Assembly (NCBI RefSeq): GCF_025698545.1
Contig: NC_068575.1
Location: forward strand, 50,787,980 to 50,851,979
DNA length: 64,000 nt
Reading direction: 5' to 3'
Source: Gossypium raimondii
Lineage: Eukaryota > Streptophyta > Magnoliopsida > Malvales > Malvaceae
In this document: piece by piece, positions 24,030-36,693 of the stretch
Numbering within the stretch: position 1 is the first letter of the stretch
How the letters are laid out: the number at the start of each line of letters is the position of its first letter
The notes under the pieces: model-generated
Told to the model about the DNA's origin: nothing
What the model saw: the letters and a program-made list of their open reading frames with translations, nothing else
The model's database searches: none
Made by a program: the position numbers and the translations under genes

Positions 24030-26069
24030 CTAACTCAGCAGGACCACCAACTCGCTCTTCTTCATTTTGGAGAATCCTTTCAAACCCCGAGATTTTGCAA
24101 GTGCCCTTAGTTCTTGTACCTTCAATGCACTGAGATCTTCGTGTTCAACCTGCCGTTCACTCTCATCTGTACCAACATCCGTAGATTTGCTCTCTGACAA
24201 CTCATCCAACATGTTAGGTTCTTGATAGATTGACTCAGGCTCAGATTCAGACTCTAGTTCCGGCAAGTCATCAGGCGCAGCAGGTGACTCAACCAAACTC
24301 AAATTTCTGTCTGAATTTATGGTCTCCTCACTGGAATAAACTTGCTGATATTTTGTTCGCAGAACAGGTGACTTGCGTCGAAAATTTGATGCTGGTCTAC
24401 TTAAAGTAGGGGCATAAGTTTTTTTGTCCTCGGTCTTCACTCTAACATTAGAATCAAAGAAGCTGGAGCTTTTATCTTCAATGGAAGAGTCATTCACTTC
24501 CGGATGATCCAAATGCAGGTCGCTGCTGTTGCCAATGCCGTCATTTTTCTTTCCTTGTTCGACTGAGTGTTTCCTCAACAGTTTAAGGAGCGAATCAACT
24601 GTTTCACTCTCATTGCTTTTTCTTTGTAAGGCTTCAGCTCTCTTATCTTCTTTAGCAGCTGCTCTTTCTCGAAGTTTAGCTTGGACCTTCTTGAAAAGCT
24701 CCACAATCTCCTTCTCCCTTGGAGATGGGGCTGCTGTAGCTTGAAAATTTGTCGAACCGGATAGCGAGAGAACTGGCCCATTTTTCGAAGATAACATTTC
24801 AGATTCATCAAGATTTTCAAAACTATATTTGTCTTCATTTTGCCTATTCCTACCTTGCAACCCATGTCTTTGCCTTGAGAAGTCAGGGCTCCTCCTATGA
24901 CCACCAGAACTTGCTTTGCATGCAAAAGGTATTCCCCTGGAACCACATTTTGAAGATCTCATCTTCACCAGCGAACAAATTCTGCGTTCGCTATATGAAG
25001 AGCAAGGAGATAATGTCAAGGCTCTTCCAGAAATACCTGAGCAGGAGCGATATCTGCAGTCTGCTGGTCCATAACCTACAATAATATCAGTACTCAGAGA
25101 CAAATTTAAGAAGATAACCATTTAAGAAGCAAGATCTTTTATAGCCTATTTCTTCACCCATGACACTTACCAGAAACCCAAATAAAAAATAGTCAATAAA
25201 TTACACAAACTGACGATTTGACAATCTAGTCTCATAGCTCCCTTAGGTGAATCCCACAATCAACATCAATCGTCCCAAAGTTTAAATCACTTAAACAGGA
25301 AAAAATGAAAACGAAGTTTCTCTCAAACATATATAAGCATTGCCTACTAAACATACATCGAAGTTTCTACTTATTGGGGCAAATATAAATGGCAGATAAG
25401 GCTTAGTTTCCTCTTCCCAACCGCCTCTGCATTCGTCTAAAGGTTGTATGGATGCACAATGTCCTCAACTTCCCTCTATCAGCTATTAAGTATTCACTGT
25501 GTGTGCCATCACTGAGTCTGAGAAAACTCAAAGACCATTTAACCCTTTTGCAGGACTCTCGCCTGCTCTAACTATGAAAACTACTGACTGGTGATGCTAC
25601 AATCAAAAGCATTATTCTATAACATATTTTTCCCAAAAATAAAAGAAAAGAAGAAAGCATAACACAATTAAACAACCTCCCATACCTAAATATATTTAAC
25701 ATGTAAAACTGAATAATCTTCAAATATTTTAGAAAAACCAGGATGAATGGTCAAAATAATATAAGATTAGTATGGATTAAACAGTTTCTTTTTTTAAAAG
25801 GAGGGCAGTCTGGATAAGTTAACAACAGAGTACGAAACCTCTAGAGCGCAGCTATGTTTAACAAAAATGGGATATGTATGTATATAAATACCCATCCTCA
25901 ACCTAATAGAGCAAACATTTCCTTTCCTCTCATTTCATTTCTCATGGTTTCTTGGCAACCAAACAGAAAACAAAGGAAATTGAATTAAAATCTCCCAAGA
26001 AAATAAGATGCAAAGGAAGAGAAATTTACCAGGAACGTTATTGGAAACAAGATGAAGTGCGTGCGACAT
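24030..26069 (-). CDS. RHON1: Rho-N domain plastid RNA-binding protein, RHON1-like
   Basis: Two coding exons: 26030-26069 (MSHALHLVSNNVP plus one base) and 24030-25075, joined across a long intron with GT at 26029 and TGTAG acceptor at 25077-25076, giving 361 residues (Arabidopsis RHON1 401). The N-terminus is rich in Ser, Arg and Lys with few acidic residues, as in a chloroplast transit peptide. The middle is low-complexity and charged, with a coiled-coil stretch (REKEIVELFKKVQAKLRERA, about 125-145). The last ~38 residues are the Rho-N domain (LSALKVQELRALAKSRGLKG). In Arabidopsis RHON1 binds RNA and partners RNase E in plastid rRNA and rbcL transcript processing. An in-frame ATG 20 codons upstream (26129) exists, but MSHAL matches the family start better. 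The frame 24030-25121 over-reads the intron. Confidence 0.87.
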
Positions 26070-27659
26070 GGGTTTGGGGGGATTCTGGTGAAGCTCCAAA
26101 AGAAAGCGTTTTTTGTGGCGCTCTTGCATTCACCTCGCAGGGTTTATGTACTTTGAAGTAAACCGAGGTTTTTCTGTTTTTCTTTTTTCCCTTTCTTGGA
26201 AATTATAATAAGGTTAAAATCTGCAAACAGTCACTGTACTTTTTCTAATTTTGATATTTAGTCCTTATTCTTTTATTTCTAAAATTGAGCCCTTTACTTT
26301 TCAATTTTTAAAACTTAGGTCTAATTGTTAATACTATTAAAATTATTTTGTTAAATTCAAGTTCATTGCAACGTCATTTTTAAGTTATATTGCTACCAAG
26401 TGATTTTTAATTTTAAAATGTCACACCAACTAATTTGATAAAAGATTTAACTGTGTTAGTAATTTAATATATACTTTAAAATTTGAAAACTAGAAGAATT
26501 AAATTGTATGAAATAAAGATATAGAGAATAAAGTTTAAAATTTTGAAAAGAGCACATACAACTGTAACATATTTTAACTTTATAATAAACCATTAATAAA
26601 GACTTGCTTACACAGTAATAACTCTACTTTATGTTCCATCAATCTCTCTACTTCATTCTATTTACCTGTCAATATATTAGATATGTTATAGAGATTACTA
26701 TTATACACTTATAATAACATTTAACACAATTATAAGAGATTTAAATTATATTTTAATTTCTCAAATTTCAAATTTATAATATATTAATAATATTATTAAT
26801 TTGTGAGATTTAGTCAATATCTTTATTAAGATTTACAAATGTTGTTTCATTTATTAAATATTATTTTATTTAATTAAATTTGATTAATATATTTTATATA
26901 ATTTTAAATATTTTATTACAATAATAACTTAATTAAAGTTTATTATATTTATTTTATTCAGAAAAACAATTAATTTTACACAAATTTGAGACAATAGGTT
27001 ATTATAAAACCTAACTCATTAAAGAGTATTAATGTTATAAGTGAAATTTTGTTATAGATATCTCAACTAATTTCATTCTTCGTAGTTATTATTGATGTTA
27101 TAGATGAAAAGTTGTTATAGAAGATAAAATATAAAATATAAAAATTCAATTTTACAGCAAACTTAACTATTATAATGAAGAGTAATTATACAATTAGTCG
27201 CCCCATTATTAGCGTGTTTTTGTTTTGGTCATTAAACTATAAAAGTTCTAATTTTGTCACCGATGTTTTAGATTGATTATATTTTGGTCGCTTTCCGTTA
27301 AATGGTTAATGGAAATAATGATGTGGCTTTTTCTAATTGGTATAGGAACACATCTAGTCATCAATACTTACACATTCTATTAATTTGATCATAATTCTAA
27401 ATAATTTAATAAATTTAACCCTCCACATTTATAAATTCTATCAATTTGATCATCAAACACATTTTATGTATTATGAAAAAGTACAAAATATAATATTATT
27501 TATTTATATTTTGAGGAAATTGTACCCATAGTAGATATAAATAATATAGTACTTCATCAAATATATATATATACATGTAATCTCTCCAATCTTTAAAGTT
27601 CGTATCCTATTTAAGTTTAGGTATTGTTAACATTAGAATTGATATTTATACATGTAAAA
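26070..27659. other. A/T-rich intergenic repeats between RHON1-like gene and MULE remnant
   Basis: Bases 26200-26560 and 27185-27400 contain phrases of the form 'tttagtcctta', 'ttaaactataaaagttctaattttg' and 'ttttggtcgctttccgtt' that recur as scattered repeats in such genomes. 26600-27180 repeats the 'gttatagagat/ttataataac' theme that also appears at 57490-58170, perhaps a MITE pair. No gene seen. Confidence 0.4.
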
Positions 27660-29335
27660 GAACTAATGCATCCGGTATGTACCTATGTTAATAATTTCTT
27701 TCTGTAGCTTGGCATTATGGAACTCCACCATAAAATTACATGTAATATGACGAATGTAGTAAGTTGGGTAAGCATTGGGAGGGCTTCTTTGAACTCCAAA
27801 AAGCCTTATTGTTGCACTAATTGATTTGGCTCGATCAAATATCAAGCATATATACGCTCCTTAATAACATATCGTCTTAAGTTTGTAAGAAAAAAAATGT
27901 CAGGACTTCATGTTATTTTTCTCCATGATCGCAAATGTTATCAGAATGGTGTTTCAATTTGTGTCTTAAGCAACAACAATTAGAAAGATTGCATATACTT
28001 ACCTTACATCCAAGTCCCGTTTATTTGGACAACAAGCTTACAATTGGTCACGCTTTATGTCCAATATAATCTGTCGAGTATTTTTGTGCCCTTAACTAGT
28101 TGACTAGATGGATCATATCCATCGAAGGTTTGCAATTCCACCACGACACCTAGTGTAAATTGTTGCATTGTTGCTAACCATGACTGCAACTCGTTATAAG
28201 AATTGTCCCAATTTTCATATAATCAATAAATGGCCTTTTGTTTTGCATACCAAGCTTTATGATAACTGACAGTGTAATTATATTGAGATTGCATGTCAGC
28301 GATTGGAACAACAACTGGAATAGTCGGGCTTGCCTTCACCAACGGCATAATGTAATTGCAAATTAAGTCTAAATCTAATTTTCGGTGATCTTGTGAAAGT
28401 CAAGAAAAAGTGCAAGTGTGTGATCCATTCCATTTTCGGATCTCCCAAATTTGTGTCCTCTTCCTTAACACAACCCTAACTCTCCAATTATACCCATTAT
28501 TGTACTTCCAGCACTTGCCCAACACACAAAGTCGGTGAAGATACCTCAATTTTATAATCAACACAAGCTTTGATGTTGTAGTGTTTGATGGCTGCCACAA
28601 CTGCATACGTTAATGGAAATTATGCCTCTACATATAGATATTCGCAATTTGTAGCTGAACTCATCATATAACTTAGCACTATGCCGGGATATTCTGGAAA
28701 TTTCAAGGCCTCGATTTCATTTATGTTAATGTTGTGCGTATGGGATGGAGGTCCATGGAGATGAAGAATGATACGATCTCTTTAAGCTTCTAGCAAGTTT
28801 GCAGCAGTATTGTCGTTGGCATTATTGTCAAAATCATCATCTTCTTCTTATTCTTTTTCTTCTTCCCCCTCCTCCTCTTTATTAATGTTGGCATTGGGAA
28901 CACCTTTAATTTGAAGATCACTGAAGTCATTAATATATTCTTCTTCGTTTAAAAATTTGTATTGCTCGTCATCCATGTTCGAATTAATAAGCATCAACGA
29001 TTTTTATGGTGCAACATATTGGTACAAATCGTCCAAAGCTTCGTTTGGGTCAGGATCCAACCCTTATATAAACGATCATCTTCCCATTGGCGCATATGAC
29101 AACTTTGTATACAGGTTCCCCCCTCATATAGTTCACATATAGTTGGAGAAATATTAATGACAAGCATGGATGAACTTGGAATATCACCTACTCCACAATC
29201 TTGCTCAGCATCATACAATTCAGCTACAACTTTGTTGCATCATTTTCCGTTGAAAAATGGGTTGATATCATAGTCTCAACATCGTCATCATCATAAAGTT
29301 CAAGCGTGTTATAAATGAGTGGCTTAAATGACATT
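27660..29335 (-). pseudogene. MULE (Mutator-like) transposase remnant
   Basis: Minus-strand translation gives collinear parts of a MuDR-type transposase, broken by stops and frameshifts. An N-terminal region (MSFKPLIYNTLELYDDDDVE) starts at 29333. A zinc-finger-like DNA-binding region follows at 28606-28400 (YNWRVRVVLRKRTQIWEIRKWNGSHTC). Next come SYNELQSWLATMQQF near 28180 and YPTYYIRHITCNFMVEFHNAKLQKEIINIG at 27820-27680, which resembles the CIRHIASNF...KNADLKK.V.NMGY part. No terminal inverted repeats were identified. Inactive. Confidence 0.75.
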
Positions 29336-29596
29336 TTAAATCTATGCACCAGTCTAAACAATATCCTCCTACATTGAGCTATGATTTTTTAATTGATCCT
29401 TGACATTAATTCATCAAGTTTGACAGTTGTATTGAAACATATACGTATTTGATGTCTTGATTGAAAAATAACAATGACTTCAATTTCATGAATTTCTTTA
29501 TTATAATAGACTGTTTACAAAGAATTATTTATCCATATTTGAACCTTAAACTTGCAAAAAAAAAAGCAATAAATTAATATATATTAACAATACTTA

Positions 29597-29745
29597 GGGT
29601 CCTTTTGGATGGGCGGTGCGTTTACCTGCTGTTGGTGTAAAAACAATGGTGGCAGTGATACTATATACTTTAGCGATATTGTAGTGTGAAATAAAAAGAA
29701 AGTTAACACACTGCACTAAAGGTAAACACATATCCATAAAGGCCC
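29597..29745. mobile_element. short PIF/Harbinger-type MITE, 149 bp, TTA target duplication
   Basis: The left end gggtccttttggat and the complement of the right end (gggcctttatggat) are inverted repeats, both followed by a gTTTACCT phrase. The element is flanked by TTA on both sides (29594-29596, 29746-29748), the target duplication of the Harbinger/Tourist group. A 3-bp duplication is weak proof by itself. Confidence 0.6.
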
Positions 29746-29776
29746 TTAATATAATATAATATAATATAATATAATT
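29746..29776. repeat. (TAATA)n microsatellite
   Basis: About six consecutive taata units directly after the MITE. Confidence 0.8.
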
Positions 29777-30079
29777 TTTTATTTCATAAAAAAATAACAA
29801 TACTTATTTAATATTCTGAAAGTTAAATAAATACTTAAAAAATAAAATCAGGATTGTAAAAGTAGGTGCAGTAGTGTTGTGGACCCCAAATAATTCAGAA
29901 CTCTCTATATGTTTTGAAGTGGAGTAGAGGAGGGTTTATACAACTTAGGGGTAGATTTTAAAGGGTGAAGCGGAAATAAGTAGGAGTGAGCATTTGGTCG
30001 AGTCAAGTCGAATTAAGTTAAAAAAATTTGAGTTTGTCGAGTTGATGAATCCTATTTTAAGAACCAAACTCAATTTGAA

Positions 30080-31641
30080 AATTTTTCGAATTGAGTCGAA
30101 AAATTTCAAGTCAAGTCGAGTTGAGTTAACGAATCATATTATTTATACTCAATGTTGTATTTACATAGACTGATTATTTAACTAGTAGATGAAATACAAA
30201 ATTATTTAACTACATAAGTAACGCTAACGGGTAAACATTTATCAAAACGACATAGTTTTGCCTTTTAATTTAATAGTTTTGACTTTTAACTTTAGAAAAG
30301 ATAAATATTTATCAAAACGACGTAATTTTATATTTTCTTATTCAAATTTTGAATAACTCAAATTGTGTAATTTATATTCGAGTTAAACTAAAAATTGATT
30401 TTTTTATTCGAGTTGATCCGAATAATTCAATTAACTCAAATACCTTAAACTATTTAATTTAAAATTTAAAATTTTTATCAACTTTTTTGAATCAAATCGA
30501 ATTTTACTCTGCCGCTTAAAGTTATTTTTTTAGACCCACCAGTATTGATTGAGCCAATACTGTTACATTAAACTTAAAATAGATATTGGCTGGTCGATTT
30601 TACGGTCCCAACATTTCACCATTAAAAGCCTAAAACCGACTACTTAATAGTCGCTTATCTGACATGGCAGTAAGTCGACTAATGAGTAGTCCATTTAGGT
30701 TTATGGTACATGTGATTGATGATTCAATAATTAATTTAGGGTGTTACTATGCAAACTACTTTATCATATACTTGTTTATGGGGTAGGTTAGTCGCTTAAG
30801 TCCGAAGGCTCACAAAAAATTTGAGAGGATTTAAAAAAAATATTACATTTAATAAATAAAATTTTTTTTCGAATTGAGTCGAAAAATTTCAAGTCAAGTC
30901 GAGTTTAGTTAACGAATCATATTATTTATACTCAATGTTGTGTTTACATAGACTGATTATTTAACTAGTAGATGAAATACAAAATTATTTAACTACATAA
31001 GTAACGCTAACGAGTAAACATTTATCAAAACGACATAGTTTTGCCTTTTAATTTAATAGTTTTGACTTTTAACTTTAGAAAAGATAAATATTTATGAAAA
31101 CGACGTAATTTTATATTTTCTTATTCAAATTTTCGAATAACTCAAATTGTGTAATTTATATTCGAGTTAAACTAAAAAATTGATTTTTATTCGAGTTGAT
31201 CCGAATAATTCAATTAACTCAAATACCTTAAACTATTTAATTTAAAATTTAAAATTTTATCAACTTTTAAAATCAAATCGAATTTTACTCTGCCGCTTAA
31301 AGTTATTTTTTTAGACCCACTAGTATTGATTGAGCCAATACTGTTACATTAAACTTAAAATAGATATTGGCTGGTCGATTTTAAGGTCCCAACATTTCAC
31401 CATTAAAAGCCTAAAACCGACTACTTAACAGTCGCTTATCTGACATGGCAGTAAGTCGACTAATGAGTAGTTCATTTAGGTTTATGGTACATGTGATCGA
31501 TGATTCAATAATTAATTTAGGGTGTTACTATGCAAACTACTTTATCATATACTTGTTTATGGGGTAGGCTAGTCGCTTAAGTCCGAAGGCTCACAAAAAA
31601 TTTGAGAGGATTTAAAAAAAATATTACATTTAATAAATAAA
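30080..31641. repeat. tandem direct duplication, two ~782-bp units
   Basis: Unit 1 is about 30080-30860 and unit 2 about 30862-31641. The offset between matching points is 783 bp at the start (30088 and 30871) and 781 bp at the end (30851 and 31632). Differences I could find are few single bases and one- or two-base length changes. Each unit starts in a cgaattgagtcgaaaaa repeat and ends in tttaaaaaaaatattacatttaataaataaa. Noncoding. It lies about 0.8 kb upstream of the TOL gene. Confidence 0.93.
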
Positions 31642-32399
31642 AAAATTAAGCCTATTTAAAATATAGTAGCCTGACTTGTTTTTAATTTTATAATATTTTA
31701 TATTATATAATTTATAATACATAAAAATTAAATCCATAATAATATTATATATTATTATAATATAACATTAAAAAAATGTTAATGTAAATATATAAAAAAA
31801 TTAATAAATAAAAATATATAAAAGTTTTAAAATAATATAAAGAATTCAACTTAAATTTAACATTATATCTAGGCTCAGCACAAATTCAGCCTACCGAACA
31901 CCTCTACCCCACCAATATCTTTGAATTTAAAAAAAAAAAAGAAAATCAATATATTCATACAAGTTTCCTAAATAAACAATGGAAAAAACCTGACACACGT
32001 GAGCCGATGTACGACTTATTTGAAAAGGACCCATCCTAGCGGGCCCAGGAAACACAAGGTCGCTAGACGAGACACGCGTATCTTAGACTCGGACGATTCT
32101 CCTCCTCATCGTCTCTCTCTCTCTCTCTTTTCGCTAAGCAAATGACCGATTCCAACTCAGTCCCTCTCTTACCGTAACTCAGCTCTCAGATATTCTCTTT
32201 TTCTTTTTATTTAATGTTTATGCTACGATGTTTTCAAGTTGCCCATTTTCTCTATCGTCTCTGCTTATAAACAACGTCGTGCTTTACTTGGGGCAAATTT
32301 TTTTAACCTAGTCGATTTATTTCAATTTAGGGTATTTTTCTTCGTTTAGCTTCAAATCAAGTGGAGATCTGGTTTGGTTAGTAACGCAAACAAGGAGGT
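31642..32399 (+). promoter_or_regulatory. upstream region and 5' UTR of the TOL gene
   Basis: Contains a G-box/ABRE core CACGTG at 31996-32001 and a (TC)n run at 32112-32128, a frequent feature of plant core promoters and 5' UTRs. At about 31900 the text gaacacctcta is the complement of the TAGAGGTGTTC end seen in the hAT element at 16961, so an old hAT terminus may lie here. The transcription start is not determined. Confidence 0.45.
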
Positions 32400-34243
32400 A
32401 TGGATAAAGCGAAACTCTCTGAATGGGGCGAGAAACTGAGAACGGGTGGAGCTCAAATGAGTAGAATGGTTAGTGGGAAAATGAAGGAAATTCTTCAAGG
32501 CCCCACATCCGAGTGGAAAGTCGTCGATGAGGCCACTTCTGAGACATTAGAAGAACCCAACTGGGGATTGAACATGAAGATATGTGCTATGATCAACAGC
32601 GAAGAGTTCAATGGGACCGAAATTGTTAGGGCCATCAAGAAGAAGATTTCGGGCAAAAACGCCGTCACCCAATGGTTGAGCCTCGATTTGTTGGAAGCTT
32701 GTACCACCAATTGCGAGAAGGTAGCTTCCGAGGTGGCTTCCGAGAAAGTTTTGGAAGAGATGATGAAGATGATTGAGAATCCCAACACTGATCACGGGAA
32801 TAGAGGAAGGGCCTTGCAGTTGATTCGTGCTTGGGGACAATCTCAGGATCTTGCTTACCTCCCTGTGTTTCACCAAACTTATGAGGTAAAAAGAAAAAAA
32901 CAAATTTTCACTTTGATTTCGTGTTCTTCTTACGTTTCCGTGTTTCATGTTATGTTGGTTTAGGCAGTGTTTTGATGTCAATCAATGGGCAATAGCATTT
33001 GTAGTTTCTTCATTGTAATCTATCATCCTATATCATTGTAATCTATCAACATACTGATTTATGATTATGCCTAGGAAAATTCTATGGGTGTTTTTTCAAA
33101 AATATGTTTAGCAACAATGAAACCTGTCGTTAGTTTTTGTTTTAACTTTTTCTCCTATCTTGACATAAAGCAGAGCTTGAAAGAAAGGAGTACACATGTA
33201 CCAGTAGGTAACGGGAAATCAGGCCCTTTGCAGTATTCCTTGGAGTCTTGTATGAGATTGCCTCCCTCTGAAGATTATCCTGTCAATGACCCAGAATTGC
33301 ATGCCAGTGATTTTGCCTACAACTATGGGAATCTTTCTGTTGAGCAAAAGAAGGGAGTTTTCGAAGTAACTCGGAACAGCCTTGAGGTGCTTTCTAGCAT
33401 GTTGGTTAAGGAAACCGAGCCGAAACCCACAATGGTAATTAATCTGTTTTTAGCTGAAAACATGATTTAACTGTATGTACTTTGTTTTCTGTATTTCAGA
33501 CCTTGCTGCAAATCCACCCATATATATTATGTAGTCATTTGAAACTAGAACATTTATTGTTACTTCAATTGGCGATTTTATTTCCTTAATTCATTTAACT
33601 TTTACCTGATCTAGTGCCTTTGATCCTTTGGCATGCCAGGAAATGAAATGTTACTGCAATTTAGTTTTTATTATATTTTTCAGAATGCTATTATTATCTG
33701 CATCATGAAGCTTGTTGTTCTTCCAATGTAATTTTTCCGCATAATATCTTCCAAGTCGAGGAATCTATTAAATGCATTCTTCCGGAATGCAAACCCTTTT
33801 CCAAATTGGAATGATATAACAAATGAAAAAAAAAAACTGAGAAAAGTTTTTGGTTGCAGGACGAGTTGACAAAGAGCATGTTGGAGAAGTGCAAGCAATC
33901 CCAGCCTGTTATTCAGATGATCATAGAAGGCACTACTGATGATGATGGAATTCTCTTCGAGGCACTGAATCTGAATGATGAGCTTCAACAGGTCATCTCC
34001 AAATTCGAGGAACTGGAAGCCGGCTCAATGTCTGGAAGACAGCATACTGAAAACTCTGGCACCACTGCAGCTAATGCCACTGTTCCAGTTGAGACCTGTA
34101 ACGAAAATACGATCAGTGATTCCCCTTCAACACATGATGAAACCAAGACAACAGCTTCTCCCTCGACCCATAAAGAAACCAAGATAAGTGCTTCCGACAA
34201 AGTAGACACTTATGAACCAGCAGTAACAATAAAACACGATTGA
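32400..34243 (+). CDS. TOL2: TOM1-like (TOL) VHS-GAT protein, TOL2-like
   Basis: Three exons: 32400-32885, 33174-33434 and 33860-34243, all phase 0, 376 residues. A VHS domain spans about 41-165 (ATSETLEEPNWGLNMKICAM, WLSLDLLEACTTNCEKVASE, GRALQLIRAWGQ) and a GAT domain about 218-305 (VTRNSLEVLSSML, LEKCKQSQPVIQMI, LFEALNLNDELQQVISKFEE). The tail is short, acidic and Ser/Thr-rich. TOL proteins bind ubiquitinated plasma-membrane cargo, including PIN auxin carriers, and feed it to multivesicular endosomes in place of ESCRT-0. The compact length fits TOL1/TOL2 rather than the long TOLs with proline-rich tails. The 187-residue frame read through intron 1 (to 32963) is an artefact. The start follows ggaggt-ATG with no upstream in-frame ATG seen nearby. 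Confidence 0.9.
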
Positions 34244-34978
34244 GAATTAAGGAGTTTAGAGCGTTTCCTTGGTTTTAATTTCCAATGCACGACTTTTGTG
34301 CTGGTAACTTTATGGTTGACTTATTGTAAGTATTGAATAAGATTACGTAGTAGTCCAGTCCCAATGCATACTAGTTTATCAGGTCGTGTAATTTACATGC
34401 TTTCTAATATAAAAACATATATAAAGTTCGTATTGGATTGCATTTGTCATTGTTTTTATTTCATTACCCTCAAAACACAAACATAGGCACACTTGCACTG
34501 CATTTATTATTACTGGATAAGGGTGTATCATGGGCGTTTTTAACTTTATGTATATGTATGGGCATGTCTTGTTTCAATTTCATCCGCAAATGCTATATAT
34601 AATTATGGTTTTTGATAAATTTACTTATTATGTTCAATTGTTGTTCAACTGTTATCTATATTGTGGCATACAAAATCCCCATTTCTTTTTCTAACAAAAC
34701 AATCACTCTATTAAACAAGTCATGTTAATTGGTCCAAAAGAGACAACATTTTTTTTATACCCAAAAAGAACCTATTTCAAGCGTGTGCAAACCTGGCAAT
34801 CAAACAAATGGGCTCATGCTTTTTCTCTCGCCCTAAATTTGGCGCCTGTTAATCAGCTGTTACCACATCTCTCTATTTATCCCTCTTCAATGAATCTCTT
34901 AACCTTTAGGGATTCAGTTTCCATCCAGATTCCGAATATTCTTTCAAGGAATAGCCCCTAACCAGAAGAACGTTAGAA
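34244..34978. other. TOL 3' UTR and promoter/5' UTR of the patellin gene
   Basis: No open frame with family resemblance. The two genes are in tandem on the plus strand with 735 bp between stop and start. Confidence 0.45.
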
Positions 34979-36693
34979 ATGGGGAAGAAAAGAGAAAACA
35001 TCAACAAAGCAAAAGAAAGTGGCAAGGTTCAGGATCAAAACATGGCTAATCTATTTGATTATGAGATTGCCCTCCAAGTTCAAGAGGGCCATGAGAAAGG
35101 GTGTCCAAGTCAAACCAACTCCGACCAAGAAACCGATGAGGAAACCTTTGAAGAACCTCCATCCGTTAGAGAAGATAGACTGAATGTTGCAATGAGAATG
35201 AAGGAAAGGAAATTCAAGGCCTTGGTTGAATTTAGGTGCCGAGTTGAAGATGCGATTCTTGGGGATTATCTCTTTGGGAAACCAAGCAACAAAGTTGGTG
35301 GAGAAGACAACGCAAAGGCCATTGAACAACTGAAAGAGATTACACTTTGGGGTGTACCATTGATGCCAAGCAAACGCCATGGAGGAACCGACATTGTGCT
35401 GTTGAAATTCTTGGAAGCAAAAGATTACAAGGTGCTTGAGGCCTTGGAGATGCTTCAGAGGACGTTAAAATGGCGGAAGGAATTCAAAGCCGATGAAATC
35501 CTGGAAGAAATTCTGGTTCCTGGTTTCGAAAACTTGACTTATCAAAACAGTAGAGACAAGGACGGTCACCCTGTGTATTACAACGTATACGGTGCCTTGA
35601 AAGACCAGCAAACCCAATATAGAATACTTGGTTCAGAAGAGAAGCGCGAAAAGTTCTTGAGATGGAGAGTTCAATACATGGAGAAGGCTATCAAGGAAAT
35701 CAGGTTTCAACCCGGTGGAACCAACTCCATTGTTCAGATCATAGATATGAAGCATGCACAAGGGCCTACCACAAAGGAACTTCGTTCTGTTTGTCGAAAA
35801 TCTTGGAAGTTGTTTCAAGATCATTATCCTCACCTCATCCATCTAAATGTAAAACCACATAATACATACATACGTACATACATACATACATACATACATA
35901 CATACATACGTACGTACGTACGTACGTACGTTTTGATTAATTGATCATTGCTCCATATCTTAACCATTGAGATAATTGCAGATAATCATAAATGTTCCCT
36001 TGTGGTATTATATCTCCCATACGTTTTCTTCCCGGCTGAAAACTCAGAGAAAGAAAAGCAAGATTGTTATTGCCAGACCAGGGAAAGTTACTTCCACTCT
36101 TCTCAAGTAAGAAATCTTATAATCTATTCAGTAACAAATATTTACAGCTTGTTTCTCCTTTTAATCCATCTTTGTCTGGAAACTAGGTTTATACCCCCAG
36201 AAAACCTTCCAGTTGAATATGGAGGTTTCAAAAGAGATAACGACGACGACTTTTCCCCAGAAGACAAGGTTTCAGAGGTTACGGTTAGAGCAAATGCATT
36301 TGAGCACATCCGAATTCCAGCTCCTCAGGTACAAATACAATGACCCAAACCCTCCAATATACCAAAAAAAACCCAGCTAGAAAAAACTAACCAATGTATG
36401 TATGTGATTTATATCAGGCTGGAGTGACAATGGTTTGGGATTTAACAGTGGTGGGATCATGTGATGTATCCTACAAGGAAGAGTTCATTCCAGACGATGA
36501 AGGGTCGTACAAAGTGCTGCTCCAAAACGAGAAGGAAAAGAAGAAAGGAGAGGGTGTTAGGAATTCATTTTATATTAGTGAACCAGGGAAGATAGTTATA
36601 ACCTTTGATAACCCCTTGCTCAAGAAGAAGAAGGTTCTCTATAGATATAAAACCAAACCCACTGTTCCCATCTACGTCTTAAATAAGAAATAG
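34979..36693 (+). CDS. PATL4: patellin (CRAL-TRIO/Sec14-GOLD), PATL4-like
   Basis: Four exons: 34979-35848, 35982-36106, 36187-36328 and 36418-36693, in frame throughout, 470 residues. The N-terminus is acidic and short for a patellin. A CRAL-TRIO N-lobe begins near 120 (EITLWGVPLMPSKRHGGTDI, LLKFLEAKDYKVLEALEMLQ). The lipid-binding Sec14 domain follows (~190-345: DKDGHPVYYNVYG, FLRWRVQYMEKAIKE). The C-terminal GOLD domain covers about 365-465 (VWDLTVVG, YKEEFIPDDEGSY, GKIVITFDNPLLKKKKVLYR). Patellins bind phosphoinositides at the plasma membrane and cell plate. VPLMPSK and KKKKVLYRYKTK favour the PATL4 branch over PATL6. Intron 1 carries a microsatellite; the frame read through it (to 35944) is false. 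Confidence 0.88.
35862..35930. repeat. compound (CATA)n-(CGTA)n microsatellite in patellin intron 1
   Basis: About eight to ten cata units followed by about seven cgta units, 13 bp after the splice donor at 35849. The second motif is one base different from the first. It takes up over half of the 133-bp intron. Confidence 0.9.

Noticed and set aside
25935..26129. Separate small gene starting MQERHKKRF
   Set aside because: It contains the first exon of the RHON1-like gene (MSHALHLVSNNVP) and then reads into the intron.
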